64,000 bases of DNA from Metopolophium dirhodum. Its lineage: Eukaryota; Arthropoda; Insecta; Hemiptera; Aphididae. The notes beneath the pieces are model-generated. The model did no database searches. It was given only the letters and a program-made list of their open reading frames with translations, and was not told the DNA's origin. This document shows, piece after piece, positions 1 through 11,411 of the stretch. The stretch is from NCBI RefSeq assembly GCF_019925205.1, contig NC_083560.1, positions 97,244,083 to 97,308,082 on the forward strand, written 5' to 3'. The position numbers and the translations under genes are program-made. How positions within the stretch are numbered: the first letter of the stretch is position 1; every line of letters begins with the position of its first letter.

Positions 1-1
1 A

Positions 2-286
2 ACTATAGAATATGGTGATGTTGAGTATGAAGAATTAAGTAGAATATTGAACTCATTAAAATTCACCTGCATTTATGTCAAAGGCGAACAGAAAAAACAG
101 ATGCTCGCAGAATTTATACCTCAAGTCGCAATAATCAACATCGAAGACCTTGGATGTCCACGTTTGGATCAAATATGCGATGAAGAAACCTTACCTTGCT
201 GTATTTTTCATATGGAATTTAATCCAAAACAATGTACATTCTATAAAGTATTTGCTATAAGGAAATGGTTTATAAATAATTCTTAA
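2..286 (+). CDS. C-terminal fragment of an unknown arthropod gene (partial)
   Basis: The reading frame is open from the left edge to a TAA stop, with no ATG, so this is the 3' end of a gene that starts outside the window. The roughly 94 residues carry a Cys/His-spaced pattern (CPRL, then CC, then an H and a C) and end in a Val-x5-Trp pattern. I recall similar C-terminal tails in repeated uncharacterised arthropod genes found near mobile elements, but I cannot name the family. It lies upstream of and convergent with the polymerase gene. Function is unknown. Confidence 0.4.
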   Translation, partial: TIEYGDVEYEELSRILNSLKFTCIYVKGEQKKQMLAEFIPQVAIINIEDLGCPRLDQICDEETLPCCIFHMEFNPKQCTFYKVFAIRKWFINNS

Positions 287-752
287 AGATTTTTGTATAC
301 ATTTTATTTAATAAACATAATAATATTTTAACATTGTTTTTTATTTTATTTATACATTTATAAGATTTTTTAATTAAATATATTGGCAAAAACATGGTTA
401 TACCTTAAACAATTATACAGGAAAAAAAAAATATTACAAGAAAACATTGTAAACTATCTTACATATCTAGCAAAAGCATACTGATACGGTATAGAGTATT
501 TACAAATTATACAATATAAAAATTATACATTTACATACAAAGTATACATTATAAAGGTGTTAATACTACAAATTTATACACTAATCTAATATTTTACAAA
601 AATATTTACAAATTACACAATAATCTATTATCAAGTATTTACATTATATAACAATTAATAGGATAATATTTACAAGTTATTTACAATAATCAATATATAA
701 CAAAACAATAAAACTATATAACAAAAAAATAAGTAAAGTTTCTGAAATAAAA
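287..752. other. AT-rich intergenic stretch
   Basis: This stretch holds no open frame of note. It contains AATAAA-type signals just after the upstream stop (around 310) and many short ATTTACAA-like words. It separates two convergent 3' ends. Confidence 0.5.
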
Positions 753-3700
753 CTATTTAGTTGTGTAACAAAGAAGCTCCCTCATAAACTCTTTATCCAG
801 TTTACTCAATCGTCGCCCTCTGTCATCTACCTCATAGTGCCACGAGTTCAGGCCATTCATCCTCGGGTTCATCTTCCCTATAAAATATAAAAGTAAAATC
901 ATTACAATAATTTAAAAATATATAAATGTATTAACTCACTCTATACTATAATGTCCATGTGCTAATGTATGTATTTTATCCTCTAGCACCACCCTCTTGT
1001 CATCATAGCTGTTATACGTTAATTTCTTTGTTTTTATCGTCATCAGTTGGTGGTTGAATGATCTTATCGACACATTCTCTGTATATAATTCCAATCCATC
1101 TTCTTCAAACAAACACTTCCTATGATCTTCAAGAGTCATGTGGTTTTTAACCACATGACCTCTTATCCCCTTCGCTTTGATTTTTTCACCACCAACTCTT
1201 TCCTCCGGTCCGGCATACACATTGAAAGCATATGACTTGGCTCTCAATCCACAGAATTCAGTAATTATATCACCATCCACTTCATCAGAAAAGTATCCTG
1301 GGGACTTCTTTCTTTCTATCACATAGCACGGATGGTCACTGGGTAGGTTACCAGTATCCATCCGGTCCAACAAGCTACTGTTAGCCGCCAAGTCTTTGTA
1401 GAAGTCATCCGTTTGAATGTGATACACTAGTGAATCTAGAAAAAGAATGATATTAAATTAATATAATATATACATGAGATTATTTTAATTATATTTACCT
1501 GTGTCAGTATACATAAGAGTTAATCTAGGGCCATAGTGTTTCTTCATTACATTGTAATGATAGTCATACATCATTGTTTTTGATATGTCTAGTACTGCAA
1601 ATCCTGAAAAATAATAAAATGTGTTAATAGATGTATGATAAAAGTGGTAAAAAGTATATTTACCAATATATATAGGTTTATCGAATCTAATAATTGTATT
1701 CTCTAAAGCGACAGCGTTTAGGTTTTCATTATAATTGGTACAGTGTTTGAATGTACACTTGTTAATCAGTTTCTGCAACCTCCTCTCACACGACACCAAC
1801 TCCATCTTCATCTCTTTCCTCTTCGATTGCATTGTTTTACCTGTAAAAATAAAAATATTAATAAAAATATAATAAATAGTATAAAGTAACATACCAAATA
1901 CAGCATTGTTCATCAGCTTAAAAAAGTCTTTCTCAAAATCGTTCTTAGCCTTCTTCCTCATCTCTGTGTTTAACTTAATATATTTAGCCAACCAATCCGA
2001 CTGGCTAAACTGAATAACTCTGTGTACCTATAAAAAATAAGAGAAATGTTAAAAATCTGCTTAAAATCTTATAAAATATAAATATTTACTTTTTCAACTA
2101 TCAAACCATTCTTAATGGCCTGCTGTAGGTTCCTATAATGTATGATGTAATTCTCCTTTTTCTCAAATGTCGCCATCAACTTCCTCACCTTCGACCCTCG
2201 AGGCACGCTGTTTTGCGGCAGGAAAGGCAGGTCGTTATGCTTATCATGTAATTTTTGTGGGTATGTTACATCCACCTCATACACTCGCCCTATGGGTGAT
2301 GTGTCGTTCAAATCATCAAGTCCGTTTAATGTAGGTTCGATCCAGTTGAACCCACCGTACGGCATGTATTGGGACATTGCCCACCCGTACAAGTTGTTAC
2401 CTATAAAAAAACTTAATAAGTATGAAAATATTATTAAGTTTTGAAAAAATATACTTACAGTCCTGATACACTATCCACGATTTCTCTTTTGTCTCATCAT
2501 ACCCCGGGGTCTTTGCATTATTCGCCTTCGCATATCGTTTGCTCGCTTGAACCAATCCACCACGTATACCTATAAAAATAAATAAGATTATTATATATTA
2601 TATACACATTTAAAAATAATATACTAACCATTCTCGAACATCAACAACATGTCGTAATCGTCCAGCAACTGCAGCTTTTGCCCCGTGAACTTAAGCATCG
2701 CATCGAAACTAAGTCCAGGGGCGGTGAAATAATGGGCGGCGTCCAGGTTGTATGCCCTCATGCACACGTCGCGGAAGTTTTCGAACACATCAGCCAACAG
2801 CAATACATCGATTTTGAGATACAGGTCTGAATACTCGCCCAACGTCGTACAGCCAAAGTGGTCCCAAACCAACTTCGCGTGCTCAAAGTCTTCCTCCTTA
2901 ATCCCGGTCTCTGTCAACGTACTATAAAATTCTCTCTTCCTCGGTAACCTCGTCTCCTCCAGCCGCTCCCAACTATCTGTGTACTCGTACGGGTACACCC
3001 CCTTACGAGTCACGAGCGGCATATCTCCGGCGACAAAATGTTTGGCTGTCTCACGGAAGTTCTCATGTTCGGGTGTAACTAAATTTTCGGCCGGGGACGA
3101 CAGACTCGACGCCATGAACCGGAACGTGTCGATAAACCGAACAGTGAAGGTACTACTTATATATTTCGAGAAAGATATAAATTTCTCCTCACTGTTCGGT
3201 ATAACGTTGATCGCCTGTGTATCATACCCAAGTTCAGTGATTATGAAGTGCGAGTCGTAGTTTGAGAGATTATGAAAAAAGACAGGGACAAATTTAGGCT
3301 GTTGTAACTCTAAATTACACCTAGAGCACAAGGTCTGCCTAAATTTACCCGTTAAATGATCATGATCCCTAACCTTACCGCCCCCGGCTAATATGCATTT
3401 GCATAAGTTACACGCATTACACTCTTTATGTGTTTTTTCTTCGTCCTCAGTCATGGTTATAGGTATATTCGTCTTCATCAGACCTTCAATTTTCCGGGCC
3501 ACATCAACTATCGTCTCCACAAAATGTCTCGCCACGTCTGTCCTGTTTTCGCTCCCTCTATGTTTTACCGGCCCCGCCGGTATCTCGTGTTGAACCAATA
3601 ATTCCGCCGGTACGTCATCGCTCGCCTTCACAAAAAATGTATAACTCATCGGCTCATGATTTTGAATAATTGTTGTGTTCCCCCCTTTTTTCTCCTCCGC

Positions 3701-4884
3701 CTTCGTCAAGATCGCCTCGAAATCCGCGTAAATGACAAACGGGTGCCTAACCGTGTTTTTCCACGCCCTGAATTCAACACAATCACCCTCCTTCGGCATC
3801 TCCGGTAAAATTGGCTTGTGCGCCCCACAAATCAATTTATGTTGGTCCAGGGCCTCCTGTCCGCTCAACTTGTATTTATGCCGCCTGTCATCGAATGATG
3901 TGAAACACCTCTTGCAAAACACTACTCCCCCATTGTGTCTCGTTTTCTGCGCACGTATGAGCCGTGAAAAATTCGAAATGTAAACATAGTGCGAGTTATT
4001 TTCGCCGTCCGTCACCAACAACAGGTCGAAATGATCCTTTTTTTCTTCGTCGACCACACGTAACGGATACACTTCGTACGTTGGGTACTTACGGGGTGCC
4101 TGGAATTTTTTGTCGAGGCCGTATACATTTATAGAGACGTTATTATTATTTTTTTCAAATTTGGTGATGTCTGATAGTGGTGTCGGGAACGATATACCGT
4201 TAAAATTATAATTTTTCTCATGCTTTTTATAATTTTCTCCGACACAATATTTATATCTATCAGATAAATTTTCGGCTACAAGCCTCGCCAAAATCGCCCA
4301 CTTGAAGCACTCCTGATCCGTGTTTTGTGGGTTGATGGTCCCCCGTTTTCTATCTATATATTCGGGTAGTTGAATATACGACGAGCCGCCCATCGGTGTA
4401 TATTTATACACGGCCAACAACAGCCCATCGATCGACTCCAGTGTAAATCCACTACCCCTCCCGATGTAATCATCTTTCTCCTGAACCAACTTCATATACG
4501 CTCTCTCTACAATAGTTCTTATATCGCTGTCAGGGTAAATTTCTGTCGCCACTGTTTTAAATGCCCGGTTCTCCGACGAATTGGGGACGTTGGGCCGGTT
4601 GTACGTAGCTTCGAGCTTCAGGTTGAATTTAATAGTATGTTTTTGTACGGAGGTCTTTAATAAAATGACTAGTTCAGGCATGAGGGGTCGGATAAAGTCG
4701 GAATAAATCGTTGTATTGCCGATATTTTTAGCATAGTACCAAACTATTTTTCTATTTGCGGACGACAAAATTTCTACAAACCCTGGAGCCTTAACGAGAT
4801 TCAACCTAACCCTTTTAACGTTAGCAGCCGAGGCGGTATTGGCCGTAGAAACGCGTTTACCGTTGACGGTAACGGTGTAAGAAT
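753..4884 (-). CDS. Protein-primed type-B DNA polymerase of a Polinton/Maverick-like element (8 exons visible)
   Basis: Exons on the minus strand run 4884-2629, 2569-2459, 2400-2090, 2027-1895, 1840-1664, 1603-1499, 1435-940 and 877-753 (TAG). Each is joined by a GT-AG intron of 54-63 nt that I located by eye. The large exon carries a long N-terminal region, a 3'-5' exonuclease motif (YADFEA), an endonuclease-VII/HNH-like Cys/His segment (KVRDHDH, then C-x2-CN) and the DxxLL palm region. The exon at 2400 holds the LYGWAMS motif of protein-primed family B enzymes. Catalytic motif C (YTDT) lies at the end of the 1603-1499 exon and its following Asp begins after the intron. The first exon lies upstream of 4884 and was not found. 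All visible exons stay open, so the copy looks young. Such polymerases occur in Mavericks, adintoviruses and multicopy arthropod genes, and I cannot separate these. Confidence 0.8.
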
Positions 4885-5039
4885 CTTTAAAAATAAAAAA
4901 AACCTAATATTAATATCTAATAAAATTAATACCGTATCTATTAGAAATCTAATTAACCTCACGAATCTTAAAAAATAGAAAAAAAATCTACTGATATAAC
5001 TACAAAGTTATAAAAATGTTGATATATAATAAAAATCGC

Positions 5040-5820
5040 GTTGAAAAAATTAAATCTACCAAACGATCTGACAACCGGTGCAATGCCGGAATACTCCAAC
5101 TATTACCCCATAGGATGCGACGAGTGAATTGATCGATACAATGCCGGAATACTCCAACTATTATACCATTGATCGCTTCACAGACCACTTGATAAGTTTA
5201 AAATAAAAATATAGAATTTATATTTAAAATTTATAATAAATCTAAGTAATTGATTAAGTGTTGTACGATAATTTTCTGAATTTTAAAAATCTGTTGAAAA
5301 AATTAAATCTATCAAACGATCTGACAACCGGTGCAATGCCGGAATACTCCAACTATTACCCCATAGGATGCGACGAGTGAATTGATCGATACAATGCCGG
5401 AATACTCCAACTATTATACCATTAATCGCTTCACAGACCACTTGATAAGTTTAAAATAAAAATATAGAATTTATATTTAAAATTTATAATAAATCTAAGT
5501 AATTGATTAAGTGTTGTACGATAATTTTCTGAATTTTAAAAATCTGTTGAAAAAATTAAATCTATCAAACGATCTGACAACCGGTGCAATGCCGGAATAC
5601 TCCAACTATTACCCCATAGGATGCGACGAGTGAATTGATCGATACAATGCCGGAATACTCCAACTATTATACCATTGATTATTATATCCTATTATACCCT
5701 TCACAGACCACTTGATAAGTTTAAAATAAAAAATATAGAATTTATATTTAAAATTTATAATAAATCTAAGTAATTGATTAAGTGTTGTACGATAATTTGC
5801 TGAATTTTAAAAATCTATTT
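5040..5820. repeat. 253-bp tandem repeat, three copies, with an internal sub-repeat
   Basis: Units begin at about 5040, 5293 and 5546, giving an exact 253-bp period for the first two. The third unit carries a short insertion near 5685. Each unit contains the word CAATGCCGGAATACTCC twice, about 69 nt apart, so the array is itself built from a smaller duplication. The copies are nearly identical, which indicates recent amplification or gene conversion. It sits directly upstream of the polymerase gene. Confidence 0.9.
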
Positions 5821-5832
5821 TACGATAATTAT

Positions 5833-6032
5833 TTATTGTCCAAATATCCATTTAGTAAAAGCTACACTTTTTTTTCGGTTTGTCATTTTATAAGCTTCGA
5901 CGTAAAGTTTTGGTTCAGAGTAATAACGTTGAGATCTAAGTACCCTTGTAAATAGTACATCGTTTTGGTCTACTGAATTTCCACAAATATTGACAATATC
6001 ATCTTCGAGCACTAAATATTCCCTGTATAAAC
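5833..6032 (-). CDS. Terminal exon of an unknown spliced gene
   Basis: On the minus strand a CTATAG-type acceptor (AG at 6034-6033) opens a frame of about 65 residues that ends at TAA (5833-5835). The translation is charged and not low-complexity, ending KWIFGQ. The acceptor resembles those of the neighbouring polymerase gene, and the exon has the same orientation. It may belong to the same mobile-element family or be a rearranged host exon. No upstream exon was identified and I do not recognise the product. Confidence 0.4.
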
Positions 6033-6688
6033 CTATAACAAATAAAAATATAATTTATAATTATTTATAATAATAGCTACACAACCGCGACATTAATGAC
6101 ATTAACCTTTACCTTTTTTATAAATATATGTGTGTACTAAAAAAATTTCATTTTCGAAAATGAATTGATATACCGGATACATTTTTTCAAATCGAAAATG
6201 TGTATAGTGAAACAAACTAGAGACCAAAGACGTACTGAATACGTTTTATTTTCAACAAGTGTGTTTATATAACAATATAACAATAAAGAAGGAAACGGGT
6301 ATTATTCTCAGCGCACCAATGAAAAACATATTTCTCCTTTTTTTTTTTAAGTTTCAATCGACTAGGCGGTACTTATTTGTAGTGCATTCAAGACAGCTGG
6401 TAATTACTTACAATAACATGTTATATGATAGTACATATTATTATATATAAATTATTGTTATGTCCTGCATTTTCTTTTTCAACAACAATAACATTATAAT
6501 AACGTTAAATAGTAAATTTTGAATAAAGTATCTAGTTTTTTTGTGTGTATTAAATTATAATTCTGTAACATTACAGTAACGTACTTATTATATTTTGATA
6601 AATATATTGATTTTATAATAATTTGTGTGTAATATTTTATCTTTCTGTCTGTGTATATGAAATAATGCTTAAATTTTCGACTTGAAAA
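6033..6688. other. Non-coding AT-rich stretch
   Basis: I see only short spurious frames here (for example an AT-rich minus frame at 6494-6796). No motif or repeat is recognisable up to the direct repeat that begins near 6689. Confidence 0.4.
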
Positions 6689-7036
6689 TGAAATGAGAAA
6701 TATTGAATTAGAAATTGAGTTTTGTACATAGGAGTAGTGTACGCACAAAATGCACAAAAAAATAAATAATGTATAGAAATTATTAGCTGTGAGCATAGGT
6801 ATTATAAATGAAATAGAAAAAAACCAATATCTAATCAGAGACAGCAGTAACGAAATTGAAATAAGTTATACATTATGTAAAGTGTAGTGTTTATGGTAAG
6901 TATGTAGTATAAAGTAAGTGTAACATGAGCGAGTAAGTTAATTGTAAGTTAGTGATTAGTTAAAAATGAGTTGTGACAATGCAAATAGTGTACCTAGTGT
7001 ATAACACCAACGTTTTGTCATACATTGAAGCGTAAT
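6689..7036. repeat. 348-bp direct repeat, left copy
   Basis: This segment recurs at 8562-8909 with a constant offset of 1873 bp and only a few substitutions that I can see. The two copies flank the Helitron-like fragment and about 560 bp of unrelated non-coding sequence. They could be LTR-like ends, a tandem duplication, or two copies of a small non-autonomous element. The boundaries do not show an obvious TG...CA. Confidence 0.85.
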
Positions 7037-7604
7037 GACGCTAGTATATGTAATTGCTGACCAACAATTATTGGGATAGAGAACCAGCACTTGACATCAA
7101 TCAGAAACTTATGTAGCATAGTATATATTAAAAAGCAGTGTATGTAAAGAATTTTCCGTGTACCTACCAAGTATATGAATACTTTTAAGAGAAATTAATC
7201 TGTATCCGTAACTGAAAATGAACAAAATAAAATTAACTTTTAATTTGTGACTGAACATTGTTAATATATTTAGGAAATAATGTGTTGTGATTGCGAATAA
7301 GAATTTATCTTTTTCTAGTTACTTATTAAAGTAAGTATTTGTAACTAATTGAAAATGTATGAATGCAAACAAAGTAAAAAATACACAACCAAAATGTATA
7401 CCTAGTTTAAGTAGGCAGGTAAATCTACACTGTGATAAGGTTAATCAAATAGTGTAATTAATTATAACAATTGGTAATTGGAATAATGACATGCGTACTT
7501 GCTAGCCGATTTTGAGAAACTAAATGTCAATGTGAACATGATTTGTCTATAGTGTAGTGTAATGCAAATGTGAATTGTTCAGTAAAATTAATTAAATATA
7601 TTAC
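7037..7604. other. Non-coding spacer between the repeat and the Helitron fragment
   Basis: This is AT-rich with no supported gene. It contains many short GTAAG/GTAAT words like those of the flanking repeat, which suggests it belongs to the same element. Confidence 0.35.
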
Positions 7605-8214
7605 CTACTCAAAAGCCTGTGCGAATGGATTGATGTCCCGTAACAGCCCGTCTAAGTCTTCGAGTACACTTGGCAATAGACGGTGTGCGGCAGGCAGTAA
7701 TTGCTGCTGGTCCCTACGAATCCGGTTTGCCTCGCCGGATTCGACGAAATACAGCTGGCAGAATCTGCGTTGGATAGGATCGTTCCCGATCAAGTCATTA
7801 CTTATTGTCCAATATCCCTGCCCATGAACAGTGAACACATTCGGTCCCCGACCTGGCAAGCGCCGTGTGTTTGAGGTCGGTGGAGAAAGCAGCAAATGCC
7901 AAAGTGTTGTTATACCGGCGGATGTTATTTCGGTAGTGTCTACCTTCTACCGAATCTTCAACCAACAACCTCTGTAGTAAATGCAGTGCAGGTGTCAACA
8001 CACGCGGTCCTGAAACGGCCATCAGACCGTTATTGCAGCATGTAGAAAAATGATTCGGGCTTGTTTCCTCGCACTTAAAGTGGCGGGCCCTACAATACTC
8101 CTGTCCACATTTCCGTCGGCGACAAAATGCATTCTCACTCTCCTTGGAAGCAACTGAGGATCTCTGCCGGGAGCGTTTTCTCCAGCCCACACTTCTCGCA
8201 TTGTTCTGTAACAA
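7605..8214 (-). pseudogene. Helitron-like N-terminal fragment, frameshifted
   Basis: Two overlapping minus-strand frames (8214-7798 and 7895-7605) together resemble the N-terminal region of Helitron helicase proteins. The first has a CCNNGL segment followed by a Leu-rich stretch and NIRRYNN. The second continues with GPNVFTVHGQ, then FCQLYFVES and a short charged tail. The switch of frame lies around 7835-7870, which indicates an indel. No helicase motifs remain, so the copy is truncated as well as shifted. It is flanked by the 348-bp direct repeats and belongs to the mobile-element part of the window. Confidence 0.6.
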
Positions 8215-8561
8215 AGTAACACGGTTTTCTGATTTATTTTACAAAATTGAAATCGATTAATCCTTGTGTAGGTACATGTTTGTAGCGCATACATTGGTGT
8301 ATTGTTGATGTTCTCAGAAGTGTCAACAACAGAGTCTTATTTAATTGATGCTCACACATAATGTCAACAAAAGTAATGTGGTGGTGTAAAAAAATGAAAA
8401 AGAGTAGCATAATGCAAAATGTATTACAATGTAGAATACAAAGTGTTTTGTTTAAATACACTGAGTTGAAGTGTATTTAAGTACATAAGAAACACAAACA
8501 AAAGTAATCCGTAGAATTCATTACTCTAACTCTAGGCACGTGTGTTAGTGTTCAATTGAAA

Positions 8562-8909
8562 TGAAATGAGAAATATTGAATTAGAAGTTGAGTTTTGTAC
8601 ATAGGAGTAGTGTACGCACAAAATGCACAAAAAAATAAATAATGTATAGAAATTATTAGCTGTGAGCATAGGTATTATAAATGAAATAGAAAAAAACCAA
8701 TATCTAATCAGAGACAGCAGTAACGAAATTGAAATAAGTTATACATTATGTAAAGTGTAGTGTCTATGGTAAGTATGTAGTATAAAGTAAGTGTAACATG
8801 AGCGAGTAAGTTAATTGTAAGTTAGTGATTAGTAAAAAATGAGTTGTGACAATGCAAATAGTGTACCTAGTGTATAACACCAACGTTTTGTCATACATTG
8901 AAGCGTAAT
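8562..8909. repeat. 348-bp direct repeat, right copy, abutting the viral block
   Basis: This copy matches 6689-7036 to its last shared base at 8909, and the next base begins the AT-rich viral block. The junction falls inside an open frame that continues to 9435. The abrupt end at the same repeat boundary suggests that this element inserted into viral DNA, or that viral DNA joined the host at the element's end. Confidence 0.85.
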
Positions 8910-9435
8910 ATCAAAATTTATTTTACCGTTGGATTTTTCGATATCCGAAGCTGTGGCAAAAATGGCAAACATAAAAATATATTCTAAACCGCATAAACGT
9001 GACGTAAAAGGAGCAGAAATACGGTTTTCAATACCCGTACTATGTCGACTAAACAAACGGTCGGTTGTAAATTATGTTTATAACGTAGTCGACAGTGCGG
9101 ATAAAATTTTAGAATTTATTTCAAAATGTTGCGGACACACAGCTAAACACATAAACACTTCGGCCAAACAACTTCAAACGTATGCAAAACTCACAGACGT
9201 ACGTACGACACAAAATACAGAATTTGCCGCAGAATTTATGTTTGCAGTTATACCGATGTTTTCGGTTTATATGTTGGACGATCAAGTGATAGTCGGTCGT
9301 TGTTTTGCCGAGACAATGTTTTGTTTGAGTAACGCCGAGAGAAAAGCTGCGACAGAAACACAACCCACGAATGAAAATCCAAGAGCTTTTGAGGAATTGA
9401 ACAAATATTATTCGGCTATAGAAAAAACTCTATAA
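8910..9435 (+). CDS. Viral hypothetical protein, 5' end cut by the repeat junction
   Basis: The frame is open from inside the flanking repeat (a TGA lies near 8898) to TAA at 9435. The first in-frame ATG is at about 8962 and the residues before it look just as coding-like, so the original start was probably lost at the junction. The product, about 170 residues, mixes helical and hydrophobic stretches with a FAAEFMFAVIP segment. I do not recognise the family. Its base composition and codon use match the viral genes downstream. If expressed now, it would start at the internal ATG. Confidence 0.5.
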
Positions 9436-9466
9436 AACATTGTTTATATATATATATACGTTTGTA

Positions 9467-9495
9467 ACACACACACACACACACACACACACAAA
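9467..9495. repeat. (AC)n microsatellite
   Basis: About fourteen AC units follow the stop of the truncated viral gene and a short (TA)n run. Confidence 0.9.
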
Positions 9496-9626
9496 TACAA
9501 TGATGAAAATTAAAAAAAAATTGATTTTGAAGCAATATAGTAATATAGTATCGTAAAAAAAAAATTGTACGTTTTTTCTGATAAGCTAATTATTTAAATT
9601 TGTCAAATAAACGTGATAAAAAAAAT

Positions 9627-9851
9627 ATGGCAAATTCTGTAACGCCCGGTGGTCAACTTTTGTTAACCGACGAACCTTGTATAAGAATACCTTATGTTTT
9701 AGGTATAGTCGTAGGTATAATTGTGGTTTTTGTTTTAATCATTTGGATAATGATGAGAGTAAAATCAGCAATATACGTATTGAATAATGTACCCGAAAAG
9801 AAAGAAGAAGAAAAAGAAGAGAAAAAATCATCAGAGATACCAAAAGCATAA
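9627..9851 (+). CDS. Small single-pass membrane protein
   Basis: The first ATG of the frame is at 9627 (an earlier TTG at 9600 is less likely) and gives 74 residues. A short polar N-terminus is followed by one strong hydrophobic helix (about residues 23-46) and a Lys/Glu-rich tail. An ATAAG motif at 9581-9585 lies about 40 nt upstream and would fit a late viral promoter. Small anchored proteins of this kind are common in occlusion-derived virion envelopes of the baculovirus/nudivirus lineage, but I cannot assign it to one. Confidence 0.55.
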   Translation: MANSVTPGGQLLLTDEPCIRIPYVLGIVVGIIVVFVLIIWIMMRVKSAIYVLNNVPEKKEEEKEEKKSSEIPKA

Positions 9852-10166
9852 TCAACACATCATTACAACTCAATATTGTAAAATATAAAATTTTTTTATT
9901 AAATAAATTGTATATACGTATTATAACATTATATATTTTTAAATTTTATACTAAATAGTTAAACATTTTTGTTCAACATTTAATAAAAATCATTTTTTTA
10001 TTTTAATAAAATATTTTACAAAAACAAAAAAAAAATAAACAATATTTAATTAAATTATGAATACGACAGATATTATATTATGTATTTTATCAAAACATGA
10101 TAAATGACGACATTTTAATATTAAAAAAAAATACAATACCGGAATTGCCGGTGTTAAAAGTTAACG
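9852..10166. other. AT-rich spacer between convergent genes
   Basis: This stretch holds poly(A) and poly(T) runs and AATAAA-like signals on both strands. No gene is visible. Confidence 0.45.
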
Positions 10167-11411
10167 TTATTCAAATGCGCACAATTTACAAGTAAATCGT
10201 TTTTCTTTTAAACATTTATTCATATTTAAATCATTAGGTATGCATGATAGTCCTACCCAACGACAACACCGATAACAATGTAACCATTCGGTTTTTACGT
10301 GATTATCATATAAATTACTACAATATAAACACATATATAACAACGCGTTTGAATTTTTAATAATTAATTGTTTTAAAAAAATCCTGTATTCCGAAGGATT
10401 AAATTCGTCGTTAATCGTAACTATTTTTGAATCCGATTCTATTTGTTTCAAACGAACAATCATCATTTGTACATAATATAAAACATAAACTCCACAATTA
10501 TAATTATCTGTTTGTATTGGAATTTTTAACGCACTATTCATAGGTTCCAAGTACAATTCCGGAAAGTTATTGTTCTTGAGCAATGTAGACGTTTCCAAAG
10601 TGTGGACACGATTAATAAACATACAAGTATGCGCTATCATGCTCATGATACTGTTGAAAAATTTTCGATTTTTAGCGTATGGATTTTTAGGGTCTATAAT
10701 CGTGCAAGTTAACTGTTTGTAATTTAAAAAAGCTATAATCCAATGAATTCGGTCGATATTTATTGGAACAATGAGGACAGTGTCTTCGTGTATTATAAAC
10801 TTTTCGCTGTTTATCCAAGGATCTGGTGTTTGTTTTGCGGATAAAAACGCTGAAATCAATCCGCACGACAATGTTGCAAATGAAAACTTTTCTATTTCCG
10901 ATGACGTATTTTGTAAACTTGAAACGTTAATAAATATATCTATGCACGTGTCTATGATAAAATTATTTAACCAATTGTAATTTGTCAAAGTATCAAAATC
11001 GTCTATATTCAAAGTTTTCGTCGAAAAATCTATGACAGACTGATGATTTTTTTTTTCTTGTTGTTTTTGTCGTCGTAGTCGTTCTAAAGATATTAAATCG
11101 TGACATGTATCGTACACAGTCATTGTGTATTTTTTTTGAATCGGCATATCGATATTTTTATAATAATTAATATCTTTTGGAAGACCATTATGCGAATATA
11201 GCGGAATTTTAGCAGAAACGTTCACGTTAAACGGTTCGGAATACATTATATTTTTTAACGCCATTTTATGTTTAGAATTATACGTATTACGTGCCAATCT
11301 TTGTGGCGTAGAAACAATACAATCATGATATAATATCAACGAATATGATATAACGACTATACAAGAAATTATTATCGATAATAGTATTAATACACTCGTA
11401 TATTTTTTCAT
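10167..11411 (-). CDS. Membrane-anchored ULP1-type (C48) cysteine protease with PHD-like zinc finger
   Basis: The 414-residue protein starts at an ATG. Residues 5-28 form a signal anchor. Residues 146-310 match the ULP/adenain fold by motif: a WLNN entry segment, His223 in IHWIIAF, Asp240 in CTIIDP, Gln300 as oxyanion residue and nucleophile Cys306 in NCGVYV. The C-terminus (361-411) has paired cysteines C361/C364, H378-C379-x2-C382, C390 and C408/C411, like a PHD or related cross-brace finger. Family knowledge: such proteases remove SUMO/ubiquitin-like tags or mature viral structural proteins. With an N-terminal membrane anchor, action on nuclear or virion membranes is an inference. This domain order is unusual for a nudivirus-like genome. 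It is divergent with the RING gene at 11755. Confidence 0.75.
   Translation of the reverse strand: MKKYTSVLILLSIIISCIVVISYSLILYHDCIVSTPQRLARNTYNSKHKMALKNIMYSEPFNVNVSAKIPLYSHNGLPKDINYYKNIDMPIQKKYTMTVYDTCHDLISLERLRRQKQQEKKNHQSVIDFSTKTLNIDDFDTLTNYNWLNNFIIDTCIDIFINVSSLQNTSSEIEKFSFATLSCGLISAFLSAKQTPDPWINSEKFIIHEDTVLIVPINIDRIHWIIAFLNYKQLTCTIIDPKNPYAKNRKFFNSIMSMIAHTCMFINRVHTLETSTLLKNNNFPELYLEPMNSALKIPIQTDNYNCGVYVLYYVQMMIVRLKQIESDSKIVTINDEFNPSEYRIFLKQLIIKNSNALLYMCLYCSNLYDNHVKTEWLHCYRCCRWVGLSCIPNDLNMNKCLKEKRFTCKLCAFE

Noticed and set aside
2979..4660. Several plus-strand frames opposite the polymerase
   Set aside because: All are antisense shadows of the large polymerase exon, with no independent motif.
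6494..6796. 100-residue Ile/Tyr-rich minus frame
   Set aside because: Its composition is what random AT-rich DNA would give, with no motif and no neighbours of the same kind.
8022..8294. 90-residue minus frame next to the Helitron fragment
   Set aside because: It overlaps the Helitron-like frame in another register and shows no family resemblance.
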